Part shown: piece after piece, positions 34,691 to 43,657 of the stretch
Layout of the letters: each line of letters starts with the position of its first letter
Position numbering within the stretch: the first letter of the stretch is position 1
Assembly: GCF_900109645.1 (NCBI RefSeq)
Contig: NZ_FOBG01000001.1
Coordinates: 2,276,262-2,340,261 of the forward strand
Source: Duganella sp. CF402
GTDB taxonomy: Bacteria; Pseudomonadota; Gammaproteobacteria; Burkholderiales; Burkholderiaceae_D
Direction of reading: 5' to 3'
DNA length: 64,000 nucleotides
Translations under genes and position numbers: made by a program
Notes under the pieces: model-generated
Database searches by the model: none
Told to the model about the DNA's origin: nothing
The model's input: the letters and a program-made list of their open reading frames with translations, nothing else

Positions 34691-34809
34691 GATTGATGAG
34701 CTTAAGTTGACGGTCAGTTGAAAGGACACATCGCGGTGCTTTGCGGTGCGCTTAACGTTCGCCCCAATCGTATTACTACTAAGACCAGGATCGAACGACA
34801 CATCCTCGT

Positions 34810-34841
34810 AAAAAAGCCAGCTTGGTACCACCCTTGCTGGC
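34810..34841 (-). terminator. Rho-independent terminator after tRNA-Leu
   Basis: On the minus strand GCCAGC (34841-34836) pairs with GCTGGC (34821-34816) around a 14-nt loop containing GGTACC, followed by six T residues (34815-34810). It sits 9 bp after the tRNA CCA end and 120 bp before nuoA, so it ends the tRNA transcript and separates it from the nuo operon. Confidence 0.8.
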
Positions 34842-34849
34842 CTATGTTC

Positions 34850-34934
34850 TGGTGCCGACGACGAGACTCGAACTCGTACAGCTTGCGCCACTACCCCCTC
34901 AAGATAGCGTGTCTACCAATTTCACCACGTCGGC
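34850..34934 (-). tRNA. tRNA-Leu (GAG anticodon)
   Basis: The minus strand reads as a full class II tRNA of 85 nt with encoded CCA. The acceptor stem GCCGACG pairs with CGTCGGC, the T arm contains GTTCGAGTC, and there is a long variable arm. The anticodon stem CTATC/GGTAG encloses TTGAGGG, giving anticodon GAG, which reads CUC and CUU leucine codons. Its promoter (34946-34974) and terminator (34810-34841) are both visible, so it is transcribed alone. Confidence 0.95.
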
Positions 34935-34945
34935 ATAAGGCCGTT

Positions 34946-34974
34946 ATTTTACTTCCTTTTCACGCGGTTGTTAA
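34946..34974 (-). promoter_or_regulatory. Promoter of tRNA-Leu
   Basis: On the minus strand TTAACA (34974-34969), a 17-bp spacer and TAAAAT (34951-34946) form a good sigma-70 promoter. The expected start point near 34939 lies only about five bases before the mature tRNA 5' end, as is usual for tRNA genes. Confidence 0.7.
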
Positions 34975-35108
34975 TCCCGTATTGCGTCAAAACAAGAAGA
35001 AAAACGATAAATCTTTAACTATTTTCGCCATCGCTAAGATACTGCTAAAACAATGAGCAAACAACTTAATTATTTATCAACAACGACTGATTTACTACAG
35101 CGATTATA

Positions 35109-35492
35109 TTACTTCGGGATCGAGTTTGCAGGAGCCGGGGCAGAAGCTGCTGGCGCGGCCGGTGCGGCCGGTGCGGTTGCAGGCGCTGCGGCTGGTGCTG
35201 CAGGTGCGGCCGGAACCGCTTTATCCATCACGCCGCCGCTGACATTATTGGTCTGGTGAGTAGTGATGTACGACAGGGCCAGAGTGGCGCTGAAGAAGAT
35301 CGCCGCTGCCACGCCAGTCGACTTGGACATGAAGTTCGAGGAGCCGGTGGCGCCGAACAGGCTGCCGGAAGCGCCGGAGCCGAAGGCCGCGCCCATGTCG
35401 GCGCCCTTGCCGTGCTGCAGCAGCACCAGACCAATAATGGCGATTGCGGAAACCACCTGCACTACGATAACCAGATTGAACAAGCTGCCCAT
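35109..35492 (-). CDS. secG: Protein-export membrane protein SecG
   Basis: A 127-residue small subunit of the SecYEG translocon. VVQVVSAIAIIGLVLLQHGKGADMGAAFGSGASGSLFGATGSSNFMSKSTGVAAAIFFSATLAL is the two-helix SecG core with the conserved LLQ-G-KGADMGA-FG. After it comes a 40-residue Ala/Pro/Val-rich low-complexity tail, longer than in enteric SecG. The ATG at 35492 is preferred over one five codons earlier because GGA lies about 8 nt before it. It follows tpiA by 61 bp, a pairing seen widely in proteobacteria, and is probably co-transcribed with it. The 174 bp between secG and tRNA-Leu hold no gene apart from the tRNA promoter. Confidence 0.93.
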   Translation of the reverse strand: MGSLFNLVIVVQVVSAIAIIGLVLLQHGKGADMGAAFGSGASGSLFGATGSSNFMSKSTGVAAAIFFSATLALSYITTHQTNNVSGGVMDKAVPAAPAAPAAAPATAPAAPAAPAASAPAPANSIPK

Positions 35493-35553
35493 GTTATTCC
35501 ATTCCAAAATAAAAGTTTTGTATCGTTTTGTTTCTACTGCTTAAATCAGTGCT

Positions 35554-36300
35554 TTAAACGGCCTGGATAATCCCGAGGAAATCAGTCGCCTTTAATGCCG
35601 CACCGCCAATCAGGCCGCCGTCGATATCCGGCTGCGCCATCAATTCTTTTGCATTCTCCGGCTTCATGCTGCCGCCGTACAGAATCTGCATACCCTGCGC
35701 CACTGCCGCATCCTTCTGCGCCAGCCGGGCCCGCAGGAAACTGTGCGCCGCTTGTGCGATCTCCGGCGTGGCGGTCTTGCCGGTGCCGATCGCCCAGACT
35801 GGCTCGTAAGCCAGCACGATCTTGGCCGCCTGCTCCACCGTCAACACATCCAGCACCGCTTGCAGCTGGCCGCAGATGACTGCTTCGGTCTCGCCCGCTT
35901 CGCGTTGCGCCAGCGTTTCGCCGACACACACCACCGGGGTCAGACCAACCGACAGTGCCGCCACGGTCTTCTGCGCCACCAGCTCGCTGCTCTCAGCGTG
36001 GTAGGCGCGGCGCTCCGAGTGGCCGCACAGCACATAGGTCGAACCGAAGTCCGCCAGCATTGCCGCCGATACCTCGCCGGTGTAGGCGCCCGAAGCGTGC
36101 ACCGACACGTCTTGCCCGCCCCACTTCACCGCCGTGCCTTCCAGCTCGGCCTGGCACTGGGCCAGGTAAGGAGCCGGCACGCATACGGCGCAGTCAGCAC
36201 CAAAGTCGTTCAGACCGGCAACGATGCCGGACAACAATGCCTTGTTACCGGCGCTGCTGCCGTTCATTTTCCAGTTTCCGATGACGAGTTTGTGACGCAT
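35554..36300 (-). CDS. tpiA: Triose-phosphate isomerase
   Basis: A 248-residue TIM-barrel enzyme interconverting dihydroxyacetone phosphate and glyceraldehyde 3-phosphate in glycolysis and gluconeogenesis. The catalytic residues are all present: Lys11 in GNWKMNG, His94 in LCGHSERR, and Glu166 in [13 protein letters not shown]. The phosphate loop near the end reads [16 protein letters not shown] and [10 protein letters not shown] good promoter lies just upstream (36329-36358). SecG follows on the same strand. Confidence 0.97.
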   Translation of the reverse strand: MRHKLVIGNWKMNGSSAGNKALLSGIVAGLNDFGADCAVCVPAPYLAQCQAELEGTAVKWGGQDVSVHASGAYTGEVSAAMLADFGSTYVLCGHSERRAYHAESSELVAQKTVAALSVGLTPVVCVGETLAQREAGETEAVICGQLQAVLDVLTVEQAAKIVLAYEPVWAIGTGKTATPEIAQAAHSFLRARLAQKDAAVAQGMQILYGGSMKPENAKELMAQPDIDGGLIGGAALKATDFLGIIQAV

Positions 36301-36328
36301 GGCTAGCCTAATAATTAATCAACCCGCC

Positions 36329-36358
36329 ATTTTACCGCGCCGCAAAAGGCAGGGTCAA
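36329..36358 (-). promoter_or_regulatory. Promoter of tpiA-secG
   Basis: On the minus strand TTGACC (36358-36353), an 18-bp spacer and TAAAAT (36334-36329) match the sigma-70 consensus in nine of twelve positions or better, 29 bp before the tpiA ATG. It sits in the 126-bp gap between the quinone oxidoreductase stop and tpiA, in which I see nothing else. Confidence 0.7.
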
Positions 36359-36426
36359 ACAGGCAAAGCGAATCCCCGGCTAGCGAAAACCGTAAATTTA
36401 CTACGCATTTTACAACGGATTGCCTA

Positions 36427-37407
36427 TCAAATCACCTGCAACATGATTTTTCCGACGTGCGAGCTGCTTTCCATGAGCGCATGCGCGGCGGCGGCCTGCT
36501 CCAGCGGGAAGACGGTATGGATCACCGGCTTGAGTTTGCGCTCGGCCATCAGCGGCCAGACTTTTTCTTTCAGGTTGCGCGCGATCTCGCCCTTGAATTC
36601 GGCCGAGCGCGGGCGCAGCGTGGAGCCGGTCACGGTCAGTCGGCGGCGCAGCACCTGCCCCATGTCGAGCGTGGCCTTGCCGCCGCCGAGGGTGGCGATA
36701 ATGACCAGCCGGCCATCGTCCGCAAGGCAGGAAACCTCGCGTGGCAGGTAGTCTCCGGCCACCATGTCGAGAATCACGTCGACGCCGCGGTCGTTGGTGA
36801 GCTCTTTCACCACGGTGCCGAAGTCCTCGGTTTTGTAGTTGATGCCGCGCTCGGCGCCGAGCGCCACGCAGGCCGTGACCTTGTCATCGGAACCGGCGGT
36901 GGCGAACACGCGGTGCCCCAGCGCGGTGGCCAATTGGATAGCGGTCACGCCGATGCCGGAGCTGCCGCCCTGCACCAATAAAGTCTCGCCGACGGCCAGT
37001 TTGGCGCGGTCAAAAACGTTGCTCCAGACTGTGAAGTAATTTTCCGGAATTGTGGCCGCTTCGAGCATGGACCAGCCTTTTGGGACCGGTAAAACTTGCT
37101 GTATGGGCGCAACAACGTACTCGGCATAGCCGCCGCCCTGCACCAAAGCGCAGACTTTGTCGCCGATATCGAGGGTGGTGTAGTCGAGATCGCCGTCGAC
37201 GATTTCGCCGGCAACTTCGAGGCCGGGGATGTCGGACGCGCCCGGCGGCGGGGCGTAATTGCCCATGCGCTGGAACACATCCGGGCGGTTGACGCCGGCG
37301 GCATGCACTTTAATCAACACTTCGCCGGATTTGAACACCGGCAGCGGGCGTTCGCAGAGTTTCAGGACATCGGCCGGGCCGGGTTGGATGATTTCAATCG
37401 CGCGCAT
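36427..37407 (-). CDS. NAD(P)H-dependent quinone oxidoreductase (zinc-free MDR, QOR/PIG3-like)
   Basis: A 326-residue medium-chain reductase without the structural zinc cysteines. The GroES-like domain contains VLIKVHAAGVNRPDVFQRMGNYAPPPGASDIPGLEVAGEIV. The Rossmann fold carries TLLVQGGSSGIGVTAIQLATALGHRVFATAGSDDK, in which the A-x-x-G-x-x-G-like turn and basic residues favour NADPH. It most resembles the PIG3/QOR branch that reduces quinones by one electron. The ATG at 37407 is chosen over longer in-frame starts because homologues begin MRAIE and a GAGGGCGAG precedes it. It follows the Sel1-repeat gene by 44 bp. Confidence 0.85.
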   Translation of the reverse strand: MRAIEIIQPGPADVLKLCERPLPVFKSGEVLIKVHAAGVNRPDVFQRMGNYAPPPGASDIPGLEVAGEIVDGDLDYTTLDIGDKVCALVQGGGYAEYVVAPIQQVLPVPKGWSMLEAATIPENYFTVWSNVFDRAKLAVGETLLVQGGSSGIGVTAIQLATALGHRVFATAGSDDKVTACVALGAERGINYKTEDFGTVVKELTNDRGVDVILDMVAGDYLPREVSCLADDGRLVIIATLGGGKATLDMGQVLRRRLTVTGSTLRPRSAEFKGEIARNLKEKVWPLMAERKLKPVIHTVFPLEQAAAAHALMESSSHVGKIMLQVI

Positions 37408-37451
37408 GGTCTCGCCCTCTATTAAAAGGGCAATTTTACGCCAGCCGCCGT

Positions 37452-38060
37452 TTAGCCGCCGCCCGTGCGTGACTTTTGCGGCAGCGGCGTGTTGAGCTTC
37501 CATCCGGCCGACAGCGCCTGCCCTTCCTCGATCTGCTCCTGGGTCATGGTCTTGACCACCGCCGAGCGCTGCTCGGCCGCATTCATCGAGCCGTTGGCCG
37601 CCGCCAGGTTCCACAACATATAAGCAATCACATTATCCTGCGGCATACCGCCAATGTGATACCGATACATCAGCCCCAGGACCTGCTGCGCATCCGGGTG
37701 CCCCTGCTCGGCCGCCTTGCGGAACCACGACACCGCCTGCTTGTGATCCTGAATCACCGCATTGCCGGTGTAATACATGGCACCGACCACATACTGCGCA
37801 TCGGCCTTGCCCTTGAGCGCAGCCTTGCGGTGCCATTCCAGCGCCGTCTTGTAATCCTGCGGCACGCCACGGCCCATGTAATACATCAGGCCCATCAAAT
37901 GCTCGGCGTCGGCATTGCCCGCTTGCGCCAGCGGCCGGATCTCTTTTAACGCCACCGCGTAGTTCTTGTTGTTGTACGCCGTGGCCCCTTCGGTGAAGCC
38001 GGCCATCGCAGCTTGTTGCCAGCCGAGCGCAAGGGCCATCACTAACAGGATCTTCTTCAT
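37452..38060 (-). CDS. Exported Sel1-repeat protein
   Basis: A 202-residue periplasmic protein with a signal peptide (MKKILLVMALALGWQQAAMA) and at least three Sel1/TPR-like repeats of about 36 residues: AGNADAEHLMGLMYYMGRGVPQDYKTALEWHRKAA, KGKADAQYVVGAMYYTGNAV..., and QGHPDAQQVLGLMYRYHIGGMPQDNVIAYMLWNLAAA. Such repeats form protein-binding solenoids, and the partner is unknown. It sits 2 bp after the GIN-domain gene stop, so the two are co-transcribed. Confidence 0.88.
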   Translation of the reverse strand: MKKILLVMALALGWQQAAMAGFTEGATAYNNKNYAVALKEIRPLAQAGNADAEHLMGLMYYMGRGVPQDYKTALEWHRKAALKGKADAQYVVGAMYYTGNAVIQDHKQAVSWFRKAAEQGHPDAQQVLGLMYRYHIGGMPQDNVIAYMLWNLAAANGSMNAAEQRSAVVKTMTQEQIEEGQALSAGWKLNTPLPQKSRTGGG

Positions 38061-38062
38061 TA

Positions 38063-38827
38063 TTATTTCCAGCTGACTTTACCAAGGCCGTCAACGCTGA
38101 CGTTGCGGTTCAGCGGCTTGCCGTACACAATGACCGAACCCAGGCCGCTCAGGTTCAGGGTCGCGTTGGTCTTGGCGGTCACGGTGGCGTTGCCCAGCCC
38201 GCTCAGATCGACATTCACCGACTCGGCCTGGAACTGCTGCGCATTCAGGCCGCCCACACCGCCCAGATTGGCCTTGAGCAGTTTGCTGCGCCCGCCCAGC
38301 GTGATGTAGCCGGCGCCGCGCAAGTCGAGTTCCACGCGCTCGTTCTCGCTCACCCACAAATTCATGCTGCCCACGCCGCCGAGGTTGGCTTTAAGCGACT
38401 TGTAGTCGCACACCACCTTCATGCTGCCGGCGCCATCCATCGTCAATTCCAGCTCATCGCCGCTGAAGCCGTTGATTTCAGTCGAGCCCACGCCCTCGGA
38501 CACCACCTCGCGCAGCATCGGCAGCACCAGCTCGGCGCGGGTGCTATTGCGCCCGATCTTGACGCCACGGCCTTCGGTTTCCAGATGCAGGGTGTCGCCG
38601 CTTTGAGAGGCGGTCAGCTTTTCGAGGTATTTCTTTTCGCCGATCAGGCGCAGCGAGGGCACATCGCCCTGGCGCAGCTTGAGGTCGATCACGCCATCCA
38701 GTTTGACGCGCACCACCCGCGCATCGATGGGAATCGAGCGGGTTTCGGTGTCATCGGCGGCGTCAGCACGGCCGAACAGGGCGCAGAAGGCGGCAAACAG
38801 CAAGCCAAACTGGAAAAGCTTCTTCAT
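38063..38827 (-). CDS. Exported protein with a GIN-like (DUF2807) beta-helix
   Basis: A 254-residue periplasmic protein with a signal peptide (MKKLFQFGLLFAAFCALFGRADA) and a run of short beta-helix turns: LKANLGGVGSMNLWVSE, VELDLRGAGYITLGG, VNVDLSGLGNATVTA and LNLSGLGSVIVYGKPL. This is the DUF2807 'GIN' pattern of putative auto-transporter adhesin-like proteins. Its function is not established; possibly binding or surface exposure. The ATG at 38827 is chosen because MKKLFQFG starts the signal peptide. Upstream, the open frame reads through a repeat. Confidence 0.8.
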   Translation of the reverse strand: MKKLFQFGLLFAAFCALFGRADAADDTETRSIPIDARVVRVKLDGVIDLKLRQGDVPSLRLIGEKKYLEKLTASQSGDTLHLETEGRGVKIGRNSTRAELVLPMLREVVSEGVGSTEINGFSGDELELTMDGAGSMKVVCDYKSLKANLGGVGSMNLWVSENERVELDLRGAGYITLGGRSKLLKANLGGVGGLNAQQFQAESVNVDLSGLGNATVTAKTNATLNLSGLGSVIVYGKPLNRNVSVDGLGKVSWK

Positions 38828-38923
38828 AGGGGAATCCTCGGATATTAGTCCGATTATCATACTCCCGGCCCGCCGCCCGCCTCCGGGAGATTGCGACAAA
38901 CTGCAAAAATCGAGGAATAAACC

Positions 38924-39018
38924 GCCGTCATTCCGGCGCAGGCCGGAATCCAATAGAACGCTCGCGGTGACTCTACTCGCGCGTTCTCTTAGGTTCCGGC
39001 CTTCACCGGAACGACGGC
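38924..39018. repeat. REPIN-type pair of extragenic palindromes
   Basis: Two copies of the common ATTCCGGCNNNGCCGGAAT-type extragenic palindrome face each other: GCCGTCATTCCGGCGCAGGC (38924-38943) and, inverted, GGTTCCGGCC...GGAACGACGGC ending at 39018. The stretch between them has complementary ends, AGAACGC near 38955 and GCGTTCT near 38981. The whole segment can fold into one long hairpin of about 95 nt. It lies just after the hexosaminidase stop (39020) and before the GIN-domain gene, so it may also end that transcript. Confidence 0.8.
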
Positions 39019-39019
39019 C

Positions 39020-41518
39020 TTATCGGTTCACGACGCGCGCCACTAGACCGGCGCGGCCGGTGCGGTCGAAGGCGGCGGCCTGGATCACGCCCTTGGCGGT
39101 GATCGGCCCGGTGACCGGCTTGCTGCGTGCAGTGGGCGGCGTGCCGTCGGTGGTGTAGCGCAGCGTCAGGCCCGGCAGCGCGTGGTTGACCAGCACCTTG
39201 CCGCCCTCCACCACCATGCCCGGCGGCGCGATGCGGTAACGCACGTCACCGCGCTCCAGATCGAGGCGCGGCAGCACGCGCTGCCCCAGCACATTGACAA
39301 AGCCGGACCACGCAGCGCGGTGCAGCGCGGCCGCGCGCTTGGCGTCCGGCTCTTGCGCCCAAGCCGGATCGACGGCCCAGGCGCGCTCCGCCACCGCCAG
39401 CAGACGCGGCATCAGCAGGTAATCGAGGCGGCCGGCATCGCGGATGGTTTCCGAGAACAGCGTGGCTTCGATGCCGCGAATGCGGCGACGGCCGGCGTCG
39501 GTCAGGCTTGCGCCTGGCATGTTAAGTGGCTTGAAGTCGTACACCGTATCCAGCTCCACATAAGCGCCCCAGTTGACGCCCGGTTCCTCCGGATTCGGAT
39601 TGGCCGCCATGTCGAGGTACATATTGGTGACCGGCGCCAGCACGATGTCGTAGCCGGCGTTGGCCAGCCGGTAGGCGAAGTCCTCGTTGCCCGGCGTGTT
39701 ATTCCACACGTAGAGACTGAAACCGCGCTGCGTGAAGCGCGGATTGGGCAATTGCTGTCCGCCCTCCTTCTCCGAGCGGCGCGCGCCCAGCTCTTCCCAG
39801 CCGGAGGCAAACATGCCGTGCTTGCGCAGGATGCCGTCGACGCGGTTGTAGAAGTAGTCCCACAGGTCGGCGGTGCTGGACAGCTTTTCCTTCTGCATCA
39901 GCGCGCGGGCGACCGGCGACTGCTCCCATGCGCCATGCGGCAACTCGTCGCCGCCCATGTGCATGGTCTTCAGCGGCACACCCGCCTCGCGGTGCAGCGC
40001 CGCCACTTGCGACACCACCTGTTCGATGAAGGCGTAGCTCGATTCAAGACCAGGATTGATCACATGGTCGGTGTACTCCTGCGGCGACTTGTACACCGAG
40101 CGGTCGTCGAAGTCGTTCAGCAGATACTTGGCGGCGCCCTGCTCGCCCGCCGCCTGCATGCGGCGATAACGCGCTTCCATCGCCTTGACGGCGGCGCGGG
40201 CGTGGCCCGGCATTTCGATTTCGGGAATCACGTCGATGTGGCGCGCGGCGGCGTAGCGCAGGATTTCGATGTAATCGGCGCGGGTGTAATAGCCGCTGCC
40301 ATGCGGATCGTCGGCGCGCGGGCCGGAGCCATAAGTCGGCGGCAGGCGCACACCCTCTTTGGTGCTGTGGCCACGCACCGCGCCGATGGTGGTCAGCTCC
40401 GGCAGGCCGGCGATTTCAAGCCGCCAGCCCTCATCGTCGGTAATGTGGAAGTGCAGCTTATTGAGCTTGTACTCGGCCATCAGGTCCAGCGTCTTGAACA
40501 CCACTTCCTTGGGCTGGAAGTTGCGCGCCACGTCGAGCTGGAAGCCGCGATAGGCAAAGCGCGGCGCGTCGGTGATGTCCAGTTCCGGCAGTTCGATCTG
40601 GGCAGCGTTAGACGGCAGCGGCAGCAAGTCATGCAGTGATTGCAAGCCGCGCGCCACACCAGCCGCCGTGTTACCGGTGATGTTGATGCCGTTGTCGGCA
40701 TCGATATTCAGTTCATAGGCTTCCGGCGACGACTGCCCGTCCACCGCGCCGATGCGCAGGCGCAGCGGCACCGCCGGACGGCTGGTGTCCCCCTGCAGCA
40801 GATAGCGCGCAAACAGCGCACGGGCAGTCATGGTTTCGTATTGCAGGCCGGGGCCGGAAATGACCTGCGGCGCGCGCGCCAGTTGCACACGGCCAGCGCC
40901 GGCCTTCAGTTCCAGCGGCGTCGGGAACACCAGCGGCAGCGCGGTCGCCGGCAGCACATCGGCGCGCGCATTGCGACGGTAGACATCCTGCGGGGTGACC
41001 AGCGCGTGCTGGCCGGCGGGACGCTTGAGCTGTTCCGGGCGCGTCGGCAGCTGCAGCTGGAAATCGTTGATCGCGTAAGCCACGTCCGGCGCAGCGTCAA
41101 ACACCAGATAAGGGCCAACGGGCGCGCGCGCCATCTTGATGGTCAGGCCGGGATAGTCATAGTCGATGTTGAGCGTGCGGCCGGCAGGCAGGCCCTTGAA
41201 GCCGGCAGTGGGACGCACGCGGAACAAGCTGCCGCCCACCACCTTTTCCAGCACCAGGTGGCCGGGCAGCGGCCCGGTGATCACACCTTCCATGCAGTTG
41301 AAGTACAAGGACCAGCCCTGCGCCGGCAACGACTGTCCGCGCAGCGCGGTCACGCTCAGGCGCGCCTTGGAGCGCTCGCCCTGCGCCGTGGCTTCATTGC
41401 GCAGCACTTCCCAGCGCATCTTGATGGGTTCCGGCGCGGCCGCTGCGTTCAGCGCGCCGCAGGCCAGCAGCAGCGCTGCGATGGATTTGATGCTCATCGA
41501 TTTCATTGTCTCTCTCAT
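39020..41518 (-). CDS. GH20 beta-N-acetylhexosaminidase, chitobiase type
   Basis: An 832-residue exported enzyme that removes GlcNAc from the non-reducing ends of chito-oligosaccharides. After the signal peptide come the CHB_HEX carbohydrate-binding domain (about 30-165), the GH20b domain (190-315) and the GH20 barrel from 320, with the catalytic pair Asp524-Glu525 in HMGGDELPHGAWE; a final beta-sandwich (CHB_HEX_C) closes it. This layout is that of chitobiase from Serratia. Two starts are close: an ATG overlapping the kinase stop (41518) and one at 41506 with GAGAGA before it. Placed last in the kinase-regulator unit. Confidence 0.92.
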   Translation of the reverse strand: MRETMKSMSIKSIAALLLACGALNAAAAPEPIKMRWEVLRNEATAQGERSKARLSVTALRGQSLPAQGWSLYFNCMEGVITGPLPGHLVLEKVVGGSLFRVRPTAGFKGLPAGRTLNIDYDYPGLTIKMARAPVGPYLVFDAAPDVAYAINDFQLQLPTRPEQLKRPAGQHALVTPQDVYRRNARADVLPATALPLVFPTPLELKAGAGRVQLARAPQVISGPGLQYETMTARALFARYLLQGDTSRPAVPLRLRIGAVDGQSSPEAYELNIDADNGINITGNTAAGVARGLQSLHDLLPLPSNAAQIELPELDITDAPRFAYRGFQLDVARNFQPKEVVFKTLDLMAEYKLNKLHFHITDDEGWRLEIAGLPELTTIGAVRGHSTKEGVRLPPTYGSGPRADDPHGSGYYTRADYIEILRYAAARHIDVIPEIEMPGHARAAVKAMEARYRRMQAAGEQGAAKYLLNDFDDRSVYKSPQEYTDHVINPGLESSYAFIEQVVSQVAALHREAGVPLKTMHMGGDELPHGAWEQSPVARALMQKEKLSSTADLWDYFYNRVDGILRKHGMFASGWEELGARRSEKEGGQQLPNPRFTQRGFSLYVWNNTPGNEDFAYRLANAGYDIVLAPVTNMYLDMAANPNPEEPGVNWGAYVELDTVYDFKPLNMPGASLTDAGRRRIRGIEATLFSETIRDAGRLDYLLMPRLLAVAERAWAVDPAWAQEPDAKRAAALHRAAWSGFVNVLGQRVLPRLDLERGDVRYRIAPPGMVVEGGKVLVNHALPGLTLRYTTDGTPPTARSKPVTGPITAKGVIQAAAFDRTGRAGLVARVVNR

Positions 41519-42957
41519 GCCGGAAGCCGAATGGTGGCCTGCAGGCCTCCCTCCGGATGGTTCTCCAATATCAGTTGGCCGCCGTGCGCCTCGATCACGC
41601 CGCGCGCGATGCCGAGGCCCAGCCCCATGCCATTATCATTCTGTTCGCGGCCATGCTCAAGCCGGATATAGGGATCGAACAAACTGGCCAGCGCATCCTC
41701 CGGCACACCCGGTCCGTGATCGCGCACCGCAATCGCCACCGCGTCCGGTTCCGCGCGCGTGCTGATTTCGGCGCGCTTGCCATAGTACAGCGCATTGTCC
41801 AGCAAGTTGCCAATCGCGCGTTTCAGCGCCAGCGGCTTGCCGCGCACCGTCAGGCCGGATTCTTCAAACCCCACCTCGTGCCCGGCCAGCCGCGCGCTGC
41901 GCACCATACGTGCCAGCAGCGCATCCAGCTTGATCTCGGCCGGGTTCTCGTGGATGTCGCTGTCCTTCACGCATTGCAGCGCGCCCTTGACCATCATATC
42001 CAGTTCGTCGAGGTCTTCTTCGAATTCATTGCGCAGGTCTTCATCGTCCAGCAGTTCGGAGCGCAGCTTGAGGCGCGTGATCGGCGTACGCAAATCGTGC
42101 GAGATGGAGACGAACAGCCGTTCGCGGTCTTCAATGTAGCGCTGGATGCGTTCACGCATGGCGCTGAAGGCACGCGCCGTATTGATGAATTCCCGGCTGC
42201 CTGTTTCCGGCAGCGGCGGCGCATGCTCGCCCTGCCCGAACGCGCCTGCCGCGTCGGACAGCGCCGCCAGCGGCCGCGTGATCCAGCGCACCACCAATAA
42301 GCACAGCAACAGCACCGCCGCCAGCGACAGGCCTTGCAGCGCCAGCCGGTCCCACGCCCACGGATCGTTCCCGCTCAGGAAATACGGATTGGGCATCAGC
42401 GCCGCCATGTACAGCCAGTTGCCCGGCTCAAGCTCGGCCTGGATCACCAGTATCGGCGCAGGCTCCGGCTGCACCAGCAGGATGTGCTGGACCCAGGCGT
42501 CGGGCAGGTCGCTCAGGTGCGCATCCTCCGACACCGCCAGTTGGTCCGGCCAGGCGAAAGCCAGGCGGGCAGCGGGCAAATGCGGCAGGTCGCTTTTCAG
42601 CGTCGCGCCCAGTGTGGCCTTCACGCTTTCCGCCAGCGGGTGCGGTGCGATCTCCTGGACCGGAACGTAGGCGTGATTGAGGTGGGCAAAAAAGCGCGTG
42701 CCGCCCATCTCGCGCATCTGCTGGATCACCAGCACGCGATAACTGAGCGGAAGGCTGCGATAAAAGCGGATCGCGGCGGCCGCGCTGTGCGCCACATACT
42801 GCGCCGCCGATTGCGCCTCCACCCGCGCCTTGGCGCGCAACTGCGCGGACCAGATGGCGTTGGCCGCCAGCTGCGTCACCAGCAGGCCGGCCACCATCAC
42901 CAGCGTCAGGCGGCCCAGCAGCGAGGCTGGCCACAGGCTACTTAACCTTTCACGCAT
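41515..42957 (-). CDS. Membrane sensor histidine kinase (EnvZ-type)
   Basis: A 480-residue kinase with helix 1 (about 15-35), a periplasmic sensor of about 170 residues, helix 2 (205-225), a HAMP linker (ITRPLAALSDAAGAFGQGEH), dimerisation with phosphoacceptor His287 in SISHDLRTPITRLK, and a catalytic domain with GNLLDNALYYGK, RDHGPGVPED and GMGLGLGIARGVIEAHGG. Its partner is the OmpR-type regulator encoded just upstream, overlapping by 8 bp. The neighbouring sugar-binding protein may present a ligand to its periplasmic domain. Confidence 0.92.
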   Translation of the reverse strand: MRERLSSLWPASLLGRLTLVMVAGLLVTQLAANAIWSAQLRAKARVEAQSAAQYVAHSAAAAIRFYRSLPLSYRVLVIQQMREMGGTRFFAHLNHAYVPVQEIAPHPLAESVKATLGATLKSDLPHLPAARLAFAWPDQLAVSEDAHLSDLPDAWVQHILLVQPEPAPILVIQAELEPGNWLYMAALMPNPYFLSGNDPWAWDRLALQGLSLAAVLLLCLLVVRWITRPLAALSDAAGAFGQGEHAPPLPETGSREFINTARAFSAMRERIQRYIEDRERLFVSISHDLRTPITRLKLRSELLDDEDLRNEFEEDLDELDMMVKGALQCVKDSDIHENPAEIKLDALLARMVRSARLAGHEVGFEESGLTVRGKPLALKRAIGNLLDNALYYGKRAEISTRAEPDAVAIAVRDHGPGVPEDALASLFDPYIRLEHGREQNDNGMGLGLGIARGVIEAHGGQLILENHPEGGLQATIRLPA

Positions 42958-43657
42958 GCGAGACGTTGACTTCCGCCGAGAACACGTAACCTGCGCCGCG
43001 CACCGTCTTGATCAGCGCCGGCTGCTTGCCGTCGTCGTTGAGGCGCAGCCGCAGGCGGCTGATCTGCACATCCAGCGAACGGTCCAGCGGACCGGCGTCG
43101 CGGCCGCGCGTCTCTTCGCACAGCAGGCTGCGGTCCAGGATCACGCCCGGATGTTCGACGAAGTATTTCAGCAGCTGGAAGTCCAGCCCTGTCAGCGCCA
43201 GCGGCGCGCCGGCGCTGTCGACCACCTTGCGCTCCTTGAGGTCCAGTGTGAATCCAACGAAGCGGTAGTAGCGCACCGACGGCGTCTCCACCGCCGCGCG
43301 CCGCAGGATGGCTTTGATACGGGCCAGCAGTTCGCGCGGGCTGTAAGGCTTGGCGATGTAGTCGTCCGCGCCCAGTTCCAGCCCGACGATGCGGTCGGTT
43401 TCGTCCGAGCTGGCGGTGAGCATGATGATCGGCACATTGGAGCGCTGGCGCACCTGCTTGCACAGCGCGAAGCCGTCGGTATCCGGCAGCATCACGTCCA
43501 GTATCACCATCGACAGCTGGTCGGCGTGCGTGTGCAGCTCGGCCAGGAAGCTTTCGCCGTCATGCGACAGCACCACCTCGTATTGGTTCTTCTCAAGATA
43601 AGTCTTGAGCAGCACGCGGGTCTTTTGGTCATCGTCTACGATCAGTATCTTGCGCAC
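42950..43657 (-). CDS. OmpR-family response regulator
   Basis: A 235-residue regulator. The receiver domain has acidic pocket residues DDD at 8-10, phosphoacceptor Asp54 (MVILDVMLPDTDG) and the conserved Lys in AKPYSPREL. The winged helix-turn-helix output domain includes LTGLDFQLLKYFVEHPGVILDRSLLCEETRG and a VRGAGYVF wing. The start is a GTG at 43657 with AAGGAG 7 nt upstream. This region lies inside the 3' end of the sugar-binding-protein gene, overlapping it by 29 bp, and the gene's own stop overlaps the kinase start. It likely controls the GH20 and uptake genes. Confidence 0.92.
   Translation of the reverse strand: MRKILIVDDDQKTRVLLKTYLEKNQYEVVLSHDGESFLAELHTHADQLSMVILDVMLPDTDGFALCKQVRQRSNVPIIMLTASSDETDRIVGLELGADDYIAKPYSPRELLARIKAILRRAAVETPSVRYYRFVGFTLDLKERKVVDSAGAPLALTGLDFQLLKYFVEHPGVILDRSLLCEETRGRDAGPLDRSLDVQISRLRLRLNDDGKQPALIKTVRGAGYVFSAEVNVSHA

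Noticed and set aside
34691..34809. Possible promoter TCGTTC/TAATAC for nuoA
   Set aside because: The -35 match is poor; the region must hold a promoter but I cannot place it with confidence.
35130..35225. Repeated GCN-type triplets near the secG 3' end, looking like a tandem repeat
   Set aside because: This is the Ala/Pro-rich tail of SecG; the repeats are codon-level low complexity, not an independent element.
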